DNA from: G963674665 sp964609625
GTDB lineage: Bacteria > Desulfobacterota > Desulfovibrionia > Desulfovibrionales > Desulfovibrionaceae
Direction: 5' to 3'
NCBI GenBank assembly: GCA_964609625.1
Contig: CAZSRS010000008.1
Span: 62,001-126,000, forward strand
Length of the DNA: 64,000 bases
Positions 44,720 through 53,060 of this stretch are shown one piece after another. Within the stretch, counting starts at the first letter, position 1, and each line of letters starts with the position of its first letter. Position numbers and translations under genes: made by a program. The notes beneath the pieces were generated by a model. That model saw only the letters and a program-made list of their open reading frames with translations, was not told the DNA's origin and searched no databases.

Positions 44720-45820
44720 TCAGCTCTCCTGCGCGTTTGCCTTGCCGGCCGCCAGGGCCTGCTTCACCATCCAGAACACCAACGCCAGCCCGATGACCAA
44801 GGACACGAGAAACAGGGCCAAGGGGCCGTATTGCGGCGCCACCGGCACGCTGGCGAGATCCTGGTAGGGCTTCAGGTACTCCGAGCGCACCATGTGCCGC
44901 ATGACGGCCATCAGCGTCACCACGACCACCAGGGTCCAAGTGGTGGCCCAGAGTTGTCGTCGAAAGGCGAAGAGCAACAGCAAGGCCACGCCGGCTAAAC
45001 CGGCCAGAAAAATCAAGGTGTTGGTCATGTCGCTCCCCATGAACGAGAGCATGGTCTCACGCGGCAGGGAGACGAGATACAGGGGGCCGGCGAATATCTG
45101 ACAGAGGGTGGCGTAGGTGAACCAGCGCATGCCGTGCTGCATGCGCTCCTGGCTGGCGGCCGCGCTCAAGCTGCCGCGTTTCTCCCGCCAAGAGGCCATC
45201 AGGGCCACGAACAAGCCGCCCACGGCCAGGGAACCGATCACCATATGCAGGTAACGGGGCAACAGTGTGGGCTCGCCCAGGTTCAGCAACCAGCCGCCGG
45301 GCGCGTCGAAGTAGCGCGTCCAGCGCTCCGGCGTGAGCATCAGGGTCATGTTGTTGGTCAGCACAAACCCGGTAGCCAGGAGCAGGAGCACGGAGAATCC
45401 AAGCAGGAGCACGCGCAGCCCCTTGAGACCGTCGTAGCGGAACTTGTAGATGTACAGGCCGTAGTAGGCGAGGATGAGCACAGGGCACAGGGCGAGCCAC
45501 CACCAGGCCATGAGCACCGAGGAGGTGTACAGGAACTGGCCGTAGAGCACCTGCATGAACAGAAGCGGCGCCACGCCGAGGTTCACGGTCAGGGCCACGG
45601 CCACGGTGAGTATGCCGGACAACTCGTGAGGGATGGCACGCACGCCGGAGTCCCTGAGCCGACCCCCGCGCAATTCGTTCACCAGCGCGATGCAACTGCC
45701 ACCGAGCATCACGTTCATCAGCAGCAGATGCGCCACGAAGGTGAGCATGAGCAAGGCCTGCAGGAAGATGGGCGACAGGGGCAGGGCCATTGCCTCGGGA
45801 ATGAGCAGAGCGGGATCCAT
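44720..45820 (-). CDS. CydA-like integral membrane protein, partner of the octaheme subunit
   Basis: A 366-residue membrane protein with about nine hydrophobic segments. Two His residues sit as in CydA: H31 in 'LTFVAHLLLMNVMLGGSCIA' (b595-like) and H192 in 'RYLHMVIGSLAVGGLFVALM', which aligns by eye with the H186 region of E. coli CydA (heme b558). Other hallmarks of CydA (Q-loop, Met393 region) were not found. With the octaheme protein it forms a bipartite membrane module. Both genes share a transcript: its stop and the next ATG are separated by one base. GGGGAGAA precedes ATG 45820. The assignment to the family is by pattern only. Confidence 0.65.
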   Translation of the reverse strand: MDPALLIPEAMALPLSPIFLQALLMLTFVAHLLLMNVMLGGSCIALVNELRGGRLRDSGVRAIPHELSGILTVAVALTVNLGVAPLLFMQVLYGQFLYTSSVLMAWWWLALCPVLILAYYGLYIYKFRYDGLKGLRVLLLGFSVLLLLATGFVLTNNMTLMLTPERWTRYFDAPGGWLLNLGEPTLLPRYLHMVIGSLAVGGLFVALMASWREKRGSLSAAASQERMQHGMRWFTYATLCQIFAGPLYLVSLPRETMLSFMGSDMTNTLIFLAGLAGVALLLLFAFRRQLWATTWTLVVVVTLMAVMRHMVRSEYLKPYQDLASVPVAPQYGPLALFLVSLVIGLALVFWMVKQALAAGKANAQES

Positions 45821-45857
45821 GACGATTCTCCCCTTTTCTTGTGGCGGTTGTGTACTG

Positions 45858-45886
45858 GCTATATCGTTTCACCACGGTGAACACAA
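45858..45886 (-). promoter_or_regulatory. Promoter with palindromic operator for the CydA-like/octaheme operon
   Basis: On the minus strand: -35 TTGTGT (45886-45881), 17-base spacer, -10 TATAGC (45863-45858), giving a leader of about 30 bases before ATG 45820. The palindrome TTCACC-AC-GGTGAA (45868-45881 on plus) fills the spacer, the classical place for a repressor. The responsible regulator is unknown. Confidence 0.55.
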
Positions 45887-46392
45887 GCGGGGGACGGGGC
45901 GGAGCGGATGTGCACATGCCCGGTGAGAACACTCTTCAGGGCAGTGGCGGAGGCGCGACCACGGCGCCAATGCCATGACACCGTCGTGGAGGCCGCTCAC
46001 GAGCCGCTTTGCTGGTTCAGGACCAGGCAGCTGATCACGACCCGAGGACTGATCGTTTCAGCCGACTTGGCCGAATACCCCCGAAAACCTCTCAAAATCC
46101 CCGGAGAAGTTGCGCCGCATAGCGTTTAGCCCATCGGGCCGAAGACAACTTCCTGTCATGTTTTCCGCCATGCAACGACGAGTCTGGGTTTCAGACTCGA
46201 TCCAAGCTGGCGGTTTCCGTTCCACGTCCGACAGTCCCTTGTCCCATTCACCATGTTCATTCTTCCCTGGCCCATGAGCAGGGAAATCGTGCGGTTTCTA
46301 GACAACGAAAGCGCACGCCCACTACGATATCACTGTGAATTGCAGGACCATTACGGGGCTGTAAGGACATTGCGCAATAATTCGCAAAAAAC

Positions 46393-46482
46393 CCTTGACA
46401 CGAGGAGGAATCTTAATCTACCTGGCGAGGAGGTTTTATTGCCTACTTGTTTAGGAGGTAGTTTAACCTACTTGGCAGGGGG
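46393..46482 (+). promoter_or_regulatory. Operator array with 25-bp period at the hmcA promoter
   Basis: Three units CTACCTGGCGAGGAGG (46418), CTACTTGTTTAGGAGG (46443) and CTACTTGGCAGGGGG (46468) start exactly 25 bases apart. A fourth right half, CGAGGAGG, at 46401-46408 keeps the same phase, overlapping -35 TTGACA (46395-46400). TTGCCT (46439) - 17 - TTTAAC (46462) is a second possible promoter within the array. The units suit a multi-dimer repressor; the Rrf2-type protein encoded downstream is the obvious candidate (inference). Confidence 0.65.
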
Positions 46483-46665
46483 AATTTTGGCGATACATCT
46501 GCGTTTCACCGCCCCCGGCAACATCCGGCCCGCCATCCGGATGTCCCAGGAGGCAGGAAACCGGGCGGACACGACGTGCAAGAACCTCCCCACAAGGAGC
46601 GAAACAGTGCTCTGCTCGTCAACCAGCATCGCCGCCCAACGTAAGAGAAAGAGGGAGCGATTATC

Positions 46666-48441
46666 ATGGCAAACAGGAAAGTACTCGCGGGGTTTACAGG
46701 CTTCCTGGTCGTCCTGGTAGCCGTGCTCGGACTCGGCATGGATGTAATGAGCATGTCCAATGCTTCTGCGGACGATGACAAGGCCAGGCCAGACCTGATC
46801 CTGATCGATGTCATCGCCGCGCAGCAGGCCTTGGAGATGCCCGCCGCCCAGTTCCTGCACGACAAGCATACCGAGGCGCTCAGCAAACGCGGTAAGGACT
46901 GCACCGCATGTCACAAGACCAGGCAGTCCGCGGACAGTTCCGAGGTTTTATCCTTCGCCTTCATGCGCACGGAGGACCTGGATTCCCCCGCGCTCAAGGA
47001 GTTGTACCACAACGGCTGTATCAGCTGTCACGCGGAGGATGTGGCGTCCAAGGCCGAGGCCTTCGGTCCCCAGGCGGGCGAGTGTCGCAAGTGCCACGTC
47101 ACAACGACGGAATACGTGGATGCACGGCAGCCCGTGACCCTGAACAATGCCTTGCACTACAGGCACTGGGGCTCGAAGATCATCCCCGCGGACAAGAACC
47201 AGGAGACCAATTGCGGCAGCTGCCACCATGTATTCGACAAGACCGCGCAAAAGCTGGCCTACGTCAAGTACGAGGAAGAGAGCTGCAGCTACTGCCATAC
47301 GGATACGCCCGAGGGTGACGTGAAGCACGACAGGGTCGCGGCCTTCCACGCCCAATGTGTGAACTGTCACGTTTCCCTGGAAAAGGCCAAGGCCGAGAAG
47401 TACGGCCCCAGCCATTGTGCCGGTTGCCACGGCGCCGACAAGCAGACCGCCACCCGGGAGAATCTCTCCGAAATGGTCGAGAAGGCCGGGGGAGAATTGC
47501 CCCGCCTGCCACGCAAGCAGCCCGACGCCGTGCTGCTGGCACCGCCGCTTCCTCCCAAGGACCAGCCACAGCCCACTTTGGAGCAGCTGGCCGGCCTCAT
47601 GCCAGTGGCTTTCAATCACATCGAGCACGAACGCAACACGGAGTCCTGCTCCGACTGCCATCATAAGAGCGTCAGGGCCTGTCTCGAGTGTCACACCATC
47701 ACCGGCTCTGAAGAGGGGAATTTCATCAGTCTGGAGCAGGCCATGCACCAGACCACCAGTTCCAAGAGCTGCATAGGCTGCCATGCGGAACAGCAGAGCG
47801 ATCCCACCTGCTCCGGCTGTCATGCCGCGATGCCCAAGGCGCTGGTTCCTGCCGAGAAGAGTTGCAACACCTGTCATTTGTCCGTGACACCCAAGCAGGA
47901 GCCGCGGCCCATGCCCACGCTCCAGACCGAACAATCCGAAGAGTCCGGCGCTGTCGGCCAATCGGTTCAGGCGGCGCCCCGCCCCTTGCTGACGCTGCCC
48001 CTGCCCGAAGACAAGGAAATCCGTCAGGCCCTGGCCAAGGATCTCGTGGCCGCGCGTTCCACTGAGCAGCTGCTGGTGAAGGTGGATGACATTCCGGAGA
48101 AGGTGATCATCGGTGTGTTGGCGAAGGATTACAAGCCCAGTGAGATGCCCCACCGCAAGATCGTACTGAAGTTGCTGGAGAACATGAAGGATGACACCCT
48201 CGCTTCCGTGTTCCATGCCACCGAGACCACGGTCTGTCAGGGCTGTCATCACAACAGTCCGGCTACCAAGAATCCGCCCAGCTGCAAGAGCTGCCACAGC
48301 GAGCCCTTCAACGAGGGCAGGCCTGGTCGCCCGGGTCTCAAGGCCGCTTACCATGCCCAGTGCATGGACTGCCACAAGCAGATGCAACTGGAGAAGCCCT
48401 TGGCCACCGACTGCGTCGCCTGTCACGCCAAGAAAGACTAA
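46666..48441 (+). CDS. hmcA: High-molecular-weight 16-heme cytochrome c (HmcA)
   Basis: A 591-residue periplasmic cytochrome. The signal peptide ends near NASA-DD (residue ~38). Exactly sixteen CxxCH motifs can be counted: CTACH, CISCH, CRKCH, CGSCH, CSYCH, CVNCH, CAGCH, CSDCH, CLECH, CIGCH, CSGCH, CNTCH, CQGCH, CKSCH, CMDCH, CVACH, the heme number of Desulfovibrio HmcA. About 100 residues without heme motifs (~425-520, rich in Pro and Lys/Leu) divide motifs 12 and 13. It collects electrons from periplasmic hydrogenase-linked cytochromes and passes them to the membrane part of Hmc. GAGGGAG precedes the start. It is slightly longer than the D. vulgaris protein (about 545 residues). Confidence 0.97.
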   Translation: MANRKVLAGFTGFLVVLVAVLGLGMDVMSMSNASADDDKARPDLILIDVIAAQQALEMPAAQFLHDKHTEALSKRGKDCTACHKTRQSADSSEVLSFAFMRTEDLDSPALKELYHNGCISCHAEDVASKAEAFGPQAGECRKCHVTTTEYVDARQPVTLNNALHYRHWGSKIIPADKNQETNCGSCHHVFDKTAQKLAYVKYEEESCSYCHTDTPEGDVKHDRVAAFHAQCVNCHVSLEKAKAEKYGPSHCAGCHGADKQTATRENLSEMVEKAGGELPRLPRKQPDAVLLAPPLPPKDQPQPTLEQLAGLMPVAFNHIEHERNTESCSDCHHKSVRACLECHTITGSEEGNFISLEQAMHQTTSSKSCIGCHAEQQSDPTCSGCHAAMPKALVPAEKSCNTCHLSVTPKQEPRPMPTLQTEQSEESGAVGQSVQAAPRPLLTLPLPEDKEIRQALAKDLVAARSTEQLLVKVDDIPEKVIIGVLAKDYKPSEMPHRKIVLKLLENMKDDTLASVFHATETTVCQGCHHNSPATKNPPSCKSCHSEPFNEGRPGRPGLKAAYHAQCMDCHKQMQLEKPLATDCVACHAKKD

Positions 48442-48468
48442 CGGATAGCCTGAAGGAGAGTGGAGCAC

Positions 48469-49524
48469 ATGTTACGCAGAACATTCCTCGGTCTCATTGG
48501 CGCGGCCAGCGTAAGCGCCGTCGCGCCCAGGAAGGTTGCAGCCGCGGGCAAGGAGTTCAAGGGCTATCCCGGGAGCCAGGGCGTGCTCTTCGACGCCACC
48601 CGCTGCATCGGCTGCCGCAAATGCGAAGCCGCCTGCAACACTGTCAATGAACTGCCCCAGCCGGAAAAACCTTTTGACGACCTCACGGTCCTGGACACCA
48701 AGCGCAGGACCACCATCGACTCCTACACCATCGTCAACAAATATCAGGTGCAGGGGGCGCCCGTGTACCGCAAGTTCCAGTGCAACCACTGCCTGGAGCC
48801 TGCCTGCGCCTCGGCCTGTTTCGTCAAGGCCTTCAAAAAGTTGCCCAACGGGGCGGTGGTCTACGACGCGTCGGTCTGTGTGGGCTGTCGCTACTGCATG
48901 ATCGCCTGTCCGTTCGAGATTCCCACCTACGAGTACTACGAGCCCCTGACGCCGCGGGTGCTGAAATGCACCCTGTGCGCTCCCAGGCTGGCTGAAGGCA
49001 AGTTGCCCGGCTGCGTGGAGGCGTGCCCCAAGGAGGCTCTGACCTTCGGCGTGCGCGACGACCTGATCAAGATGGCGCGCGAGCGCATCCGCAAGCAGCC
49101 TGACCTGTACATCGACCACATCTACGGCGAGCACGAGATGGGCGGCACCAGTTGGCTGTACCTCTCCGGCGTGCCCTTCAAGGAGATCGGCCTGCGCGAG
49201 GATCTGGGCACCACGTCGGCGCCTGAACTCACTTCCGGCGCCCTGGCCGCCGTGCCCATGGTCGTTGGCCTCTGGCCGGTGCTGCTGGGCGGTGTTTACG
49301 CCATCAACAAACGCAAGGAAAAGATCGAGGCCCGCGAGAAACGCGAGGCTGTCCAGCATGCCCTGCAAAAGGCCGGGGAAGAGGCGGAGAAGACCCTGCA
49401 CGCGGCCCTGTCCAAGGCGGACGTGGACAACAAGCGACTCATCGAGGTGGAGGTCAAGAAGGCTGTGGAAGCGGCCCTGAAAGCGAATGGCGCTCAGGGC
49501 GAAAACAAGGAGGAGGGCGCCTGA
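48469..49524 (+). CDS. hmcB: Hmc complex iron-sulfur subunit (HmcB)
   Basis: A 351-residue protein. The Tat signal 'MLRRTFLGLIGAASVSA' sends it across the membrane. Four [4Fe-4S] sites appear: CIGCRKCEAAC, CNHCLEPACASAC, CVGCRYCMIAC and CTLC...CVEAC. A C-terminal membrane anchor (VPMVVGLWPVLLGGVYAI, ~260-280) is followed by a charged cytoplasmic-looking coil. It relays electrons between HmcA and the NrfD-like HmcC. ATG 48469 is preferred over GTG 48460: the latter would abut its ribosome site (AAGGAG). It overlaps hmcC by one base (TGATG). Confidence 0.95.
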   Translation: MLRRTFLGLIGAASVSAVAPRKVAAAGKEFKGYPGSQGVLFDATRCIGCRKCEAACNTVNELPQPEKPFDDLTVLDTKRRTTIDSYTIVNKYQVQGAPVYRKFQCNHCLEPACASACFVKAFKKLPNGAVVYDASVCVGCRYCMIACPFEIPTYEYYEPLTPRVLKCTLCAPRLAEGKLPGCVEACPKEALTFGVRDDLIKMARERIRKQPDLYIDHIYGEHEMGGTSWLYLSGVPFKEIGLREDLGTTSAPELTSGALAAVPMVVGLWPVLLGGVYAINKRKEKIEAREKREAVQHALQKAGEEAEKTLHAALSKADVDNKRLIEVEVKKAVEAALKANGAQGENKEEGA

Positions 49525-50696
49525 TGTCCACCCCAACCCATTCCGGCAACAATTCGGCATTCAACGCGTTCAATGTGGTCACCGGCGTGATCATCCTGGT
49601 GGGCCTGGTACTTACGGCCCTGCGCTTCACCGGAGGCATCGGTGCCGTCACCAACCTCGACGACAACAACCCGTGGGGCATCTGGATCGGCTTCGACCTG
49701 CTCTGCGGCGTCGCCCTGGCCGCAGGCGGCTACACCACCTCTGCGGCCTGCTACATCTTCGGGCTCAAGCGCTATCACGCCGCGGTCAGGCCAGCCATTC
49801 TCACGGCCTTCCTCGGCTACGCCCTGGTGGTGTTCGCCCTGCATTACGACGTGGGGCGCCCCTGGCGTCTGCCCTACCCGGTGTTCGTACAGCAAGGCAC
49901 CACGTCGCTGCTCTTCGAGGTAGGTCTTTGCGTGTTCCTGTACCTCACGGTGCTGTTCATCGAGTTCCTGCCCGCGCCCTTCGAGTGGCTGCGCAAAACC
50001 AAGATCCGCAACTTCCTGGTCAAGCTGACCCTGGCCCTGACCATCTTCGGCGTGGTGCTCTCCACCCTGCACCAGTCCTCCCTGGGTGCCCTGTACCTCA
50101 TCGCGCCCTCCAAGCTGCACCCCCTGTGGTATTCGGCCTATCTGCCGGTGTTCTTCTTCGTCTCCAGCATCGCGGCGGGGCTGTCCATGGTCATCTTCGA
50201 GGGAACCCTGTCGCACAAGTATCTGCACAGGATGATGGACAACGAGTACCTGGCCAACCACGACACTGTGGTGCTGGGCTTTGCCCGGGGCTGCTCCCTG
50301 GTGCTCTTCGGTTACTTCGCCGTCAAGCTCATCGGCCTGGCCTACGACAACAACTGGCACTACCTGGCCTCGGGATACGGCGTGTTGTACCTGGTGGAGA
50401 TGCTCTGCTTCGTGGCCCTGCCGTCCTTTCTCTACGCGGTGGGCGCACGGGACAAGAACATTCCGCTGATCAAGTGGACCGCGGTGCTCACGGTGCTGGG
50501 CATCGTGTTCAACCGCTTCAACATCTCCCTCATCGCCTTCAACTACCATCTGCCCGCCGCGGACCGCTACTTCCCGAGCCTGATGGAAATCGGCATCTCC
50601 ATCTTCATTGTCACGGTGGGGCTGGTTGCGTTCCGGTTCATCTCCACGCGGATGCCCATTTTCTTCGTGCATCCGGCATATAAGAGCGACCACTAG
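49524..50696 (+). CDS. hmcC: Hmc complex NrfD-like quinone-site membrane subunit (HmcC)
   Basis: A 390-residue membrane protein of the NrfD/PsrC family with about ten hydrophobic segments. The conserved 'NNPWGIWIGFDLLCGVALAA' and 'STLHQSSLGALYLIAPSKLH' are typical of HybB/DsrP/HmcC-type subunits that bind menaquinone from the outer side. It is the likely site where the complex couples electron transfer to the quinone pool. It is translated right behind hmcB (one-base overlap) and is followed after 17 bases by hmcD. Confidence 0.95.
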   Translation: MSTPTHSGNNSAFNAFNVVTGVIILVGLVLTALRFTGGIGAVTNLDDNNPWGIWIGFDLLCGVALAAGGYTTSAACYIFGLKRYHAAVRPAILTAFLGYALVVFALHYDVGRPWRLPYPVFVQQGTTSLLFEVGLCVFLYLTVLFIEFLPAPFEWLRKTKIRNFLVKLTLALTIFGVVLSTLHQSSLGALYLIAPSKLHPLWYSAYLPVFFFVSSIAAGLSMVIFEGTLSHKYLHRMMDNEYLANHDTVVLGFARGCSLVLFGYFAVKLIGLAYDNNWHYLASGYGVLYLVEMLCFVALPSFLYAVGARDKNIPLIKWTAVLTVLGIVFNRFNISLIAFNYHLPAADRYFPSLMEIGISIFIVTVGLVAFRFISTRMPIFFVHPAYKSDH

Positions 50697-50713
50697 CCAA
50701 GGAGGAAAACGCC

Positions 50714-50881
50714 ATGGAATTCCATACGTTGCAAGAATATTACACCTTCAGCAAAGGGGTCGTCTACCTGATCATGGGTGGCATTCTCATCGCCGTGACC
50801 ATGTACTGGGCCTTTCTCATGGGCGACAAGGACGAGAAGGCGAACGAGTTCGAGCCGCCGCACGGGCACGAACATAAATAA
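50714..50881 (+). CDS. hmcD: Small Hmc complex membrane subunit (HmcD)
   Basis: A 55-residue protein with one membrane segment (GVVYLIMGGILIAVTMYWAFLM, residues ~15-36) and a charged, His-rich C-terminus (EPPHGHEHK). Size, position between hmcC and hmcE and the single helix match HmcD of Desulfovibrio, a subunit without cofactor. GGAGG precedes ATG 50714, and hmcE starts 24 bases after its stop. Confidence 0.9.
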   Translation: MEFHTLQEYYTFSKGVVYLIMGGILIAVTMYWAFLMGDKDEKANEFEPPHGHEHK

Positions 50882-50905
50882 TGACCATGCTGGAGGAGAT
50901 GACAC

Positions 50906-51583
50906 ATGTATGATATCTTGACAGGACCGTTTCTCTGGGTGGTCTTCATCGTCACCTTCGTGGGGCTCGTCGCCCGGGTGGTGCTCTACATCAAGGGCCT
51001 GCACTGGCAGCTCGACCGCGTGGCCTACAGGGCGCACATGGGCTTCGGTCTCAAGGGCGCCTTCCGCTCCATCATCTTCTGGCTGCTGCCCTTCGGGTCC
51101 CGCGGCTGGAGGGCGCGCCCTCTGTTCACTATCCTGTTCTTCGCCTTCCACATCGGGCTGCTGCTCACGCCGGTGTTCCTGGAGGCACACAACGTCATGC
51201 TGCGCGAAAGCCTGGGCATCAGCCTGCCGCGGCTTCCGGGGGGCGTTGCCGACTTCCTGAGTTGGACCGTGGTGGTTGCCGGCCTGTTCATGATCCTGCG
51301 GCGCGTAGCTTTTCCAGAGGTGCGTATCCTGTCCACCTTCTACGACTACCTGCTGATCGTGATCTCGGTGTCGCCCTTCGTCACGGGGCTCATCGCCCGC
51401 TACGACGTCGGCAACTACGACTTCTGGCTTGTCGTGCACATCATCTGCGGCATTGTCTGGCTTTTGTGCCTGCCCTTCACCAAACTCAGCCACGTGGTGC
51501 TGTTCTTCATGAGCCGCATGCAGCTGGGCATGGACTACGGCATCAAGCGCGGCGGCATGAAGGGCTCGAACATGTCCTGGTAG
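50906..51583 (+). CDS. hmcE: Hmc complex b-type-like membrane subunit (HmcE)
   Basis: A 225-residue membrane protein with five or six hydrophobic segments, related to NarI/DsrM gamma subunits. Candidate heme-b ligand His residues are H81 or so in 'FFAFHIGLLLTPVFLEAHNV' and the later 'WLVVHIICGIVWLLC' plus 'FTKLSHVVLFFM'. It forms the membrane anchor for HmcF on the cytoplasmic side. GGAGGAG lies before ATG 50906, and hmcF follows after 46 bases. Confidence 0.93.
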   Translation: MYDILTGPFLWVVFIVTFVGLVARVVLYIKGLHWQLDRVAYRAHMGFGLKGAFRSIIFWLLPFGSRGWRARPLFTILFFAFHIGLLLTPVFLEAHNVMLRESLGISLPRLPGGVADFLSWTVVVAGLFMILRRVAFPEVRILSTFYDYLLIVISVSPFVTGLIARYDVGNYDFWLVVHIICGIVWLLCLPFTKLSHVVLFFMSRMQLGMDYGIKRGGMKGSNMSW

Positions 51584-51629
51584 CCGACGGGGCGTCAGGA
51601 ACAAAGCCTTTACAACAGGGAGAAGCGAA

Positions 51630-53018
51630 ATGCCTGAAGGAAAGCTGTGCAATAGGCAGCCCGTCAATACCGAGGAGCAGTTGATGCTGGTCCTCAACGA
51701 CAAGGGCGGCAAGCAATACTACGCGGAAATGGAAGAGCTGGACGTGGATACGGCCAAGCTCTGGGCCACCCTCCAGAAGACCATGAAGTCCCGTATGAAA
51801 ACCTGGCTGGAGATTTGCGCCCACTGCGGTCTCTGCGCCGAGAGCTGCTTCCTCTACCAGGTCAACGGCAGGATTCCGGAGCAGGTCCCGTCCTACAAGA
51901 TCCAATCCACCCTGGGCCAGATCGTCAAGAAAAAGGGCCAGGTGGACAACGCCTTCATGCGCCACTGCATGGACATCGCCTGGAGCTGGTGCACCTGCTG
52001 TAACCGCTGCGGCCAGTTCTGCCCCCACGGCATCGATATGGGTGTCATGTTCGGCTACCTGCGCGGTTTGCTCTACTCGCAGGGATTCGTGCCCTGGGAA
52101 CTGAAGATCGGCGCCGGCATGCACCGCATCTACCGCGCCCAGATGGACGTGACCACCGAGGACTGGGTGGAGACCTGCGAGTGGATGGCCGAGGAAAACT
52201 CCGACGAGTGGCCGGGCCTGGAAATCCCCATCGACAAGGAAGACGCGGACATCATGTACACTTGCAATGCCCGCGAGCCCAAGCACTACCCCGAAGACGT
52301 GGCCGAGGCTGCCATCCTCTTCCACGTGGCCGGCGAGAACTGGACCGTGCCTTCGGAAGGCTGGGAGCAGACCTCCCTGTCCATGTTCGCCGGTGACTGG
52401 GAATGCTGCAAGGACAACGTGGCCAACGTCTACGCGGCCATCGAGCGGCTGCGCCCCAAGCGCGTCGTCGGCACCGAATGCGGCCACGCGCATCGCGCCA
52501 CGGTCATCGAGGGTCCCTACTGGATGGGGCGCAAGGACGGCCTGCCGCCGGCGCCATACATCCACTACGTGGAGTGGTTGGCCGAGGCCCTGCGTAGCGG
52601 CAAGATCAAGATCGACCCCACCAAGCGCATCAAGGAACTGGTTACCCTGCAGGATTCCTGCAACTACGTGCGTAACCACGGGCTCAAGGAAATCACCCGC
52701 GAGATCATGAGCTACCTGGTGGAGCCCGGCTACTTCGTGGAAATGGCGCCGAACAAGGAATACAACTACTGCTGCGGTGGCGGCGGTGGTTTCAACGGTA
52801 TCGGCAAGTATCGCCCCCAGCGGAATATGGCCCTGCGCAAGAAGATGCAGCAGATCATCGATACCGGCGCCAAGCTTGTGGTTGCGCCCTGCCACAATTG
52901 CTGGGACGCCATCCGTGACCTGGAGGAAGAGTACAAGATCGGCATCCGCTGGTCCTTTCTCAAACCTCTGGTGATCAAGATGATGATCGTGCCCGACCAT
53001 CTCAAGCCCGAGGAATAG
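51630..53018 (+). CDS. hmcF: Hmc complex cytoplasmic HdrD-like iron-sulfur subunit (HmcF)
   Basis: A 462-residue protein. Two ferredoxin-type [4Fe-4S] motifs are 'CAHCGLCAESC' and CTCCNRCGQFC, followed by two CCG-like domains: CGHAHR region and 'NYCCGGGGGFNGIGKYRPQR' with CHNC near the end, as in HdrD and DsrK. The noncubane-type cluster of HdrD would be held by the CCG cysteines. It would exchange electrons with cytoplasmic partners after transfer through HmcE; the natural partner is unsettled. GGGAG precedes the start. Confidence 0.95.
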   Translation: MPEGKLCNRQPVNTEEQLMLVLNDKGGKQYYAEMEELDVDTAKLWATLQKTMKSRMKTWLEICAHCGLCAESCFLYQVNGRIPEQVPSYKIQSTLGQIVKKKGQVDNAFMRHCMDIAWSWCTCCNRCGQFCPHGIDMGVMFGYLRGLLYSQGFVPWELKIGAGMHRIYRAQMDVTTEDWVETCEWMAEENSDEWPGLEIPIDKEDADIMYTCNAREPKHYPEDVAEAAILFHVAGENWTVPSEGWEQTSLSMFAGDWECCKDNVANVYAAIERLRPKRVVGTECGHAHRATVIEGPYWMGRKDGLPPAPYIHYVEWLAEALRSGKIKIDPTKRIKELVTLQDSCNYVRNHGLKEITREIMSYLVEPGYFVEMAPNKEYNYCCGGGGGFNGIGKYRPQRNMALRKKMQQIIDTGAKLVVAPCHNCWDAIRDLEEEYKIGIRWSFLKPLVIKMMIVPDHLKPEE

Positions 53019-53060
53019 GCCGGCCCTTAGCAAGAACCGTAAACATCGACGAGGTGTTAC

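Larger units (their letters stand above)
45821..46665. other. 845-base divergent control region between octaheme and hmc operons
   Basis: It holds the leftward promoter with a palindrome at 45858-45886 and the 25-bp-spaced operator array at 46393-46482 (listed separately). The middle (45890-46390) has short open frames only, no ribosome sites and no repeat that I recognise; the hmcA leader from ~46485 to 46665 is GC-rich and unremarkable. Confidence 0.6.

Noticed and set aside
46253..46720. 155-codon open frame across the hmcA promoter region
   Set aside because: It spans the operator array and overlaps the start of hmcA in another frame; no homology or ribosome site.
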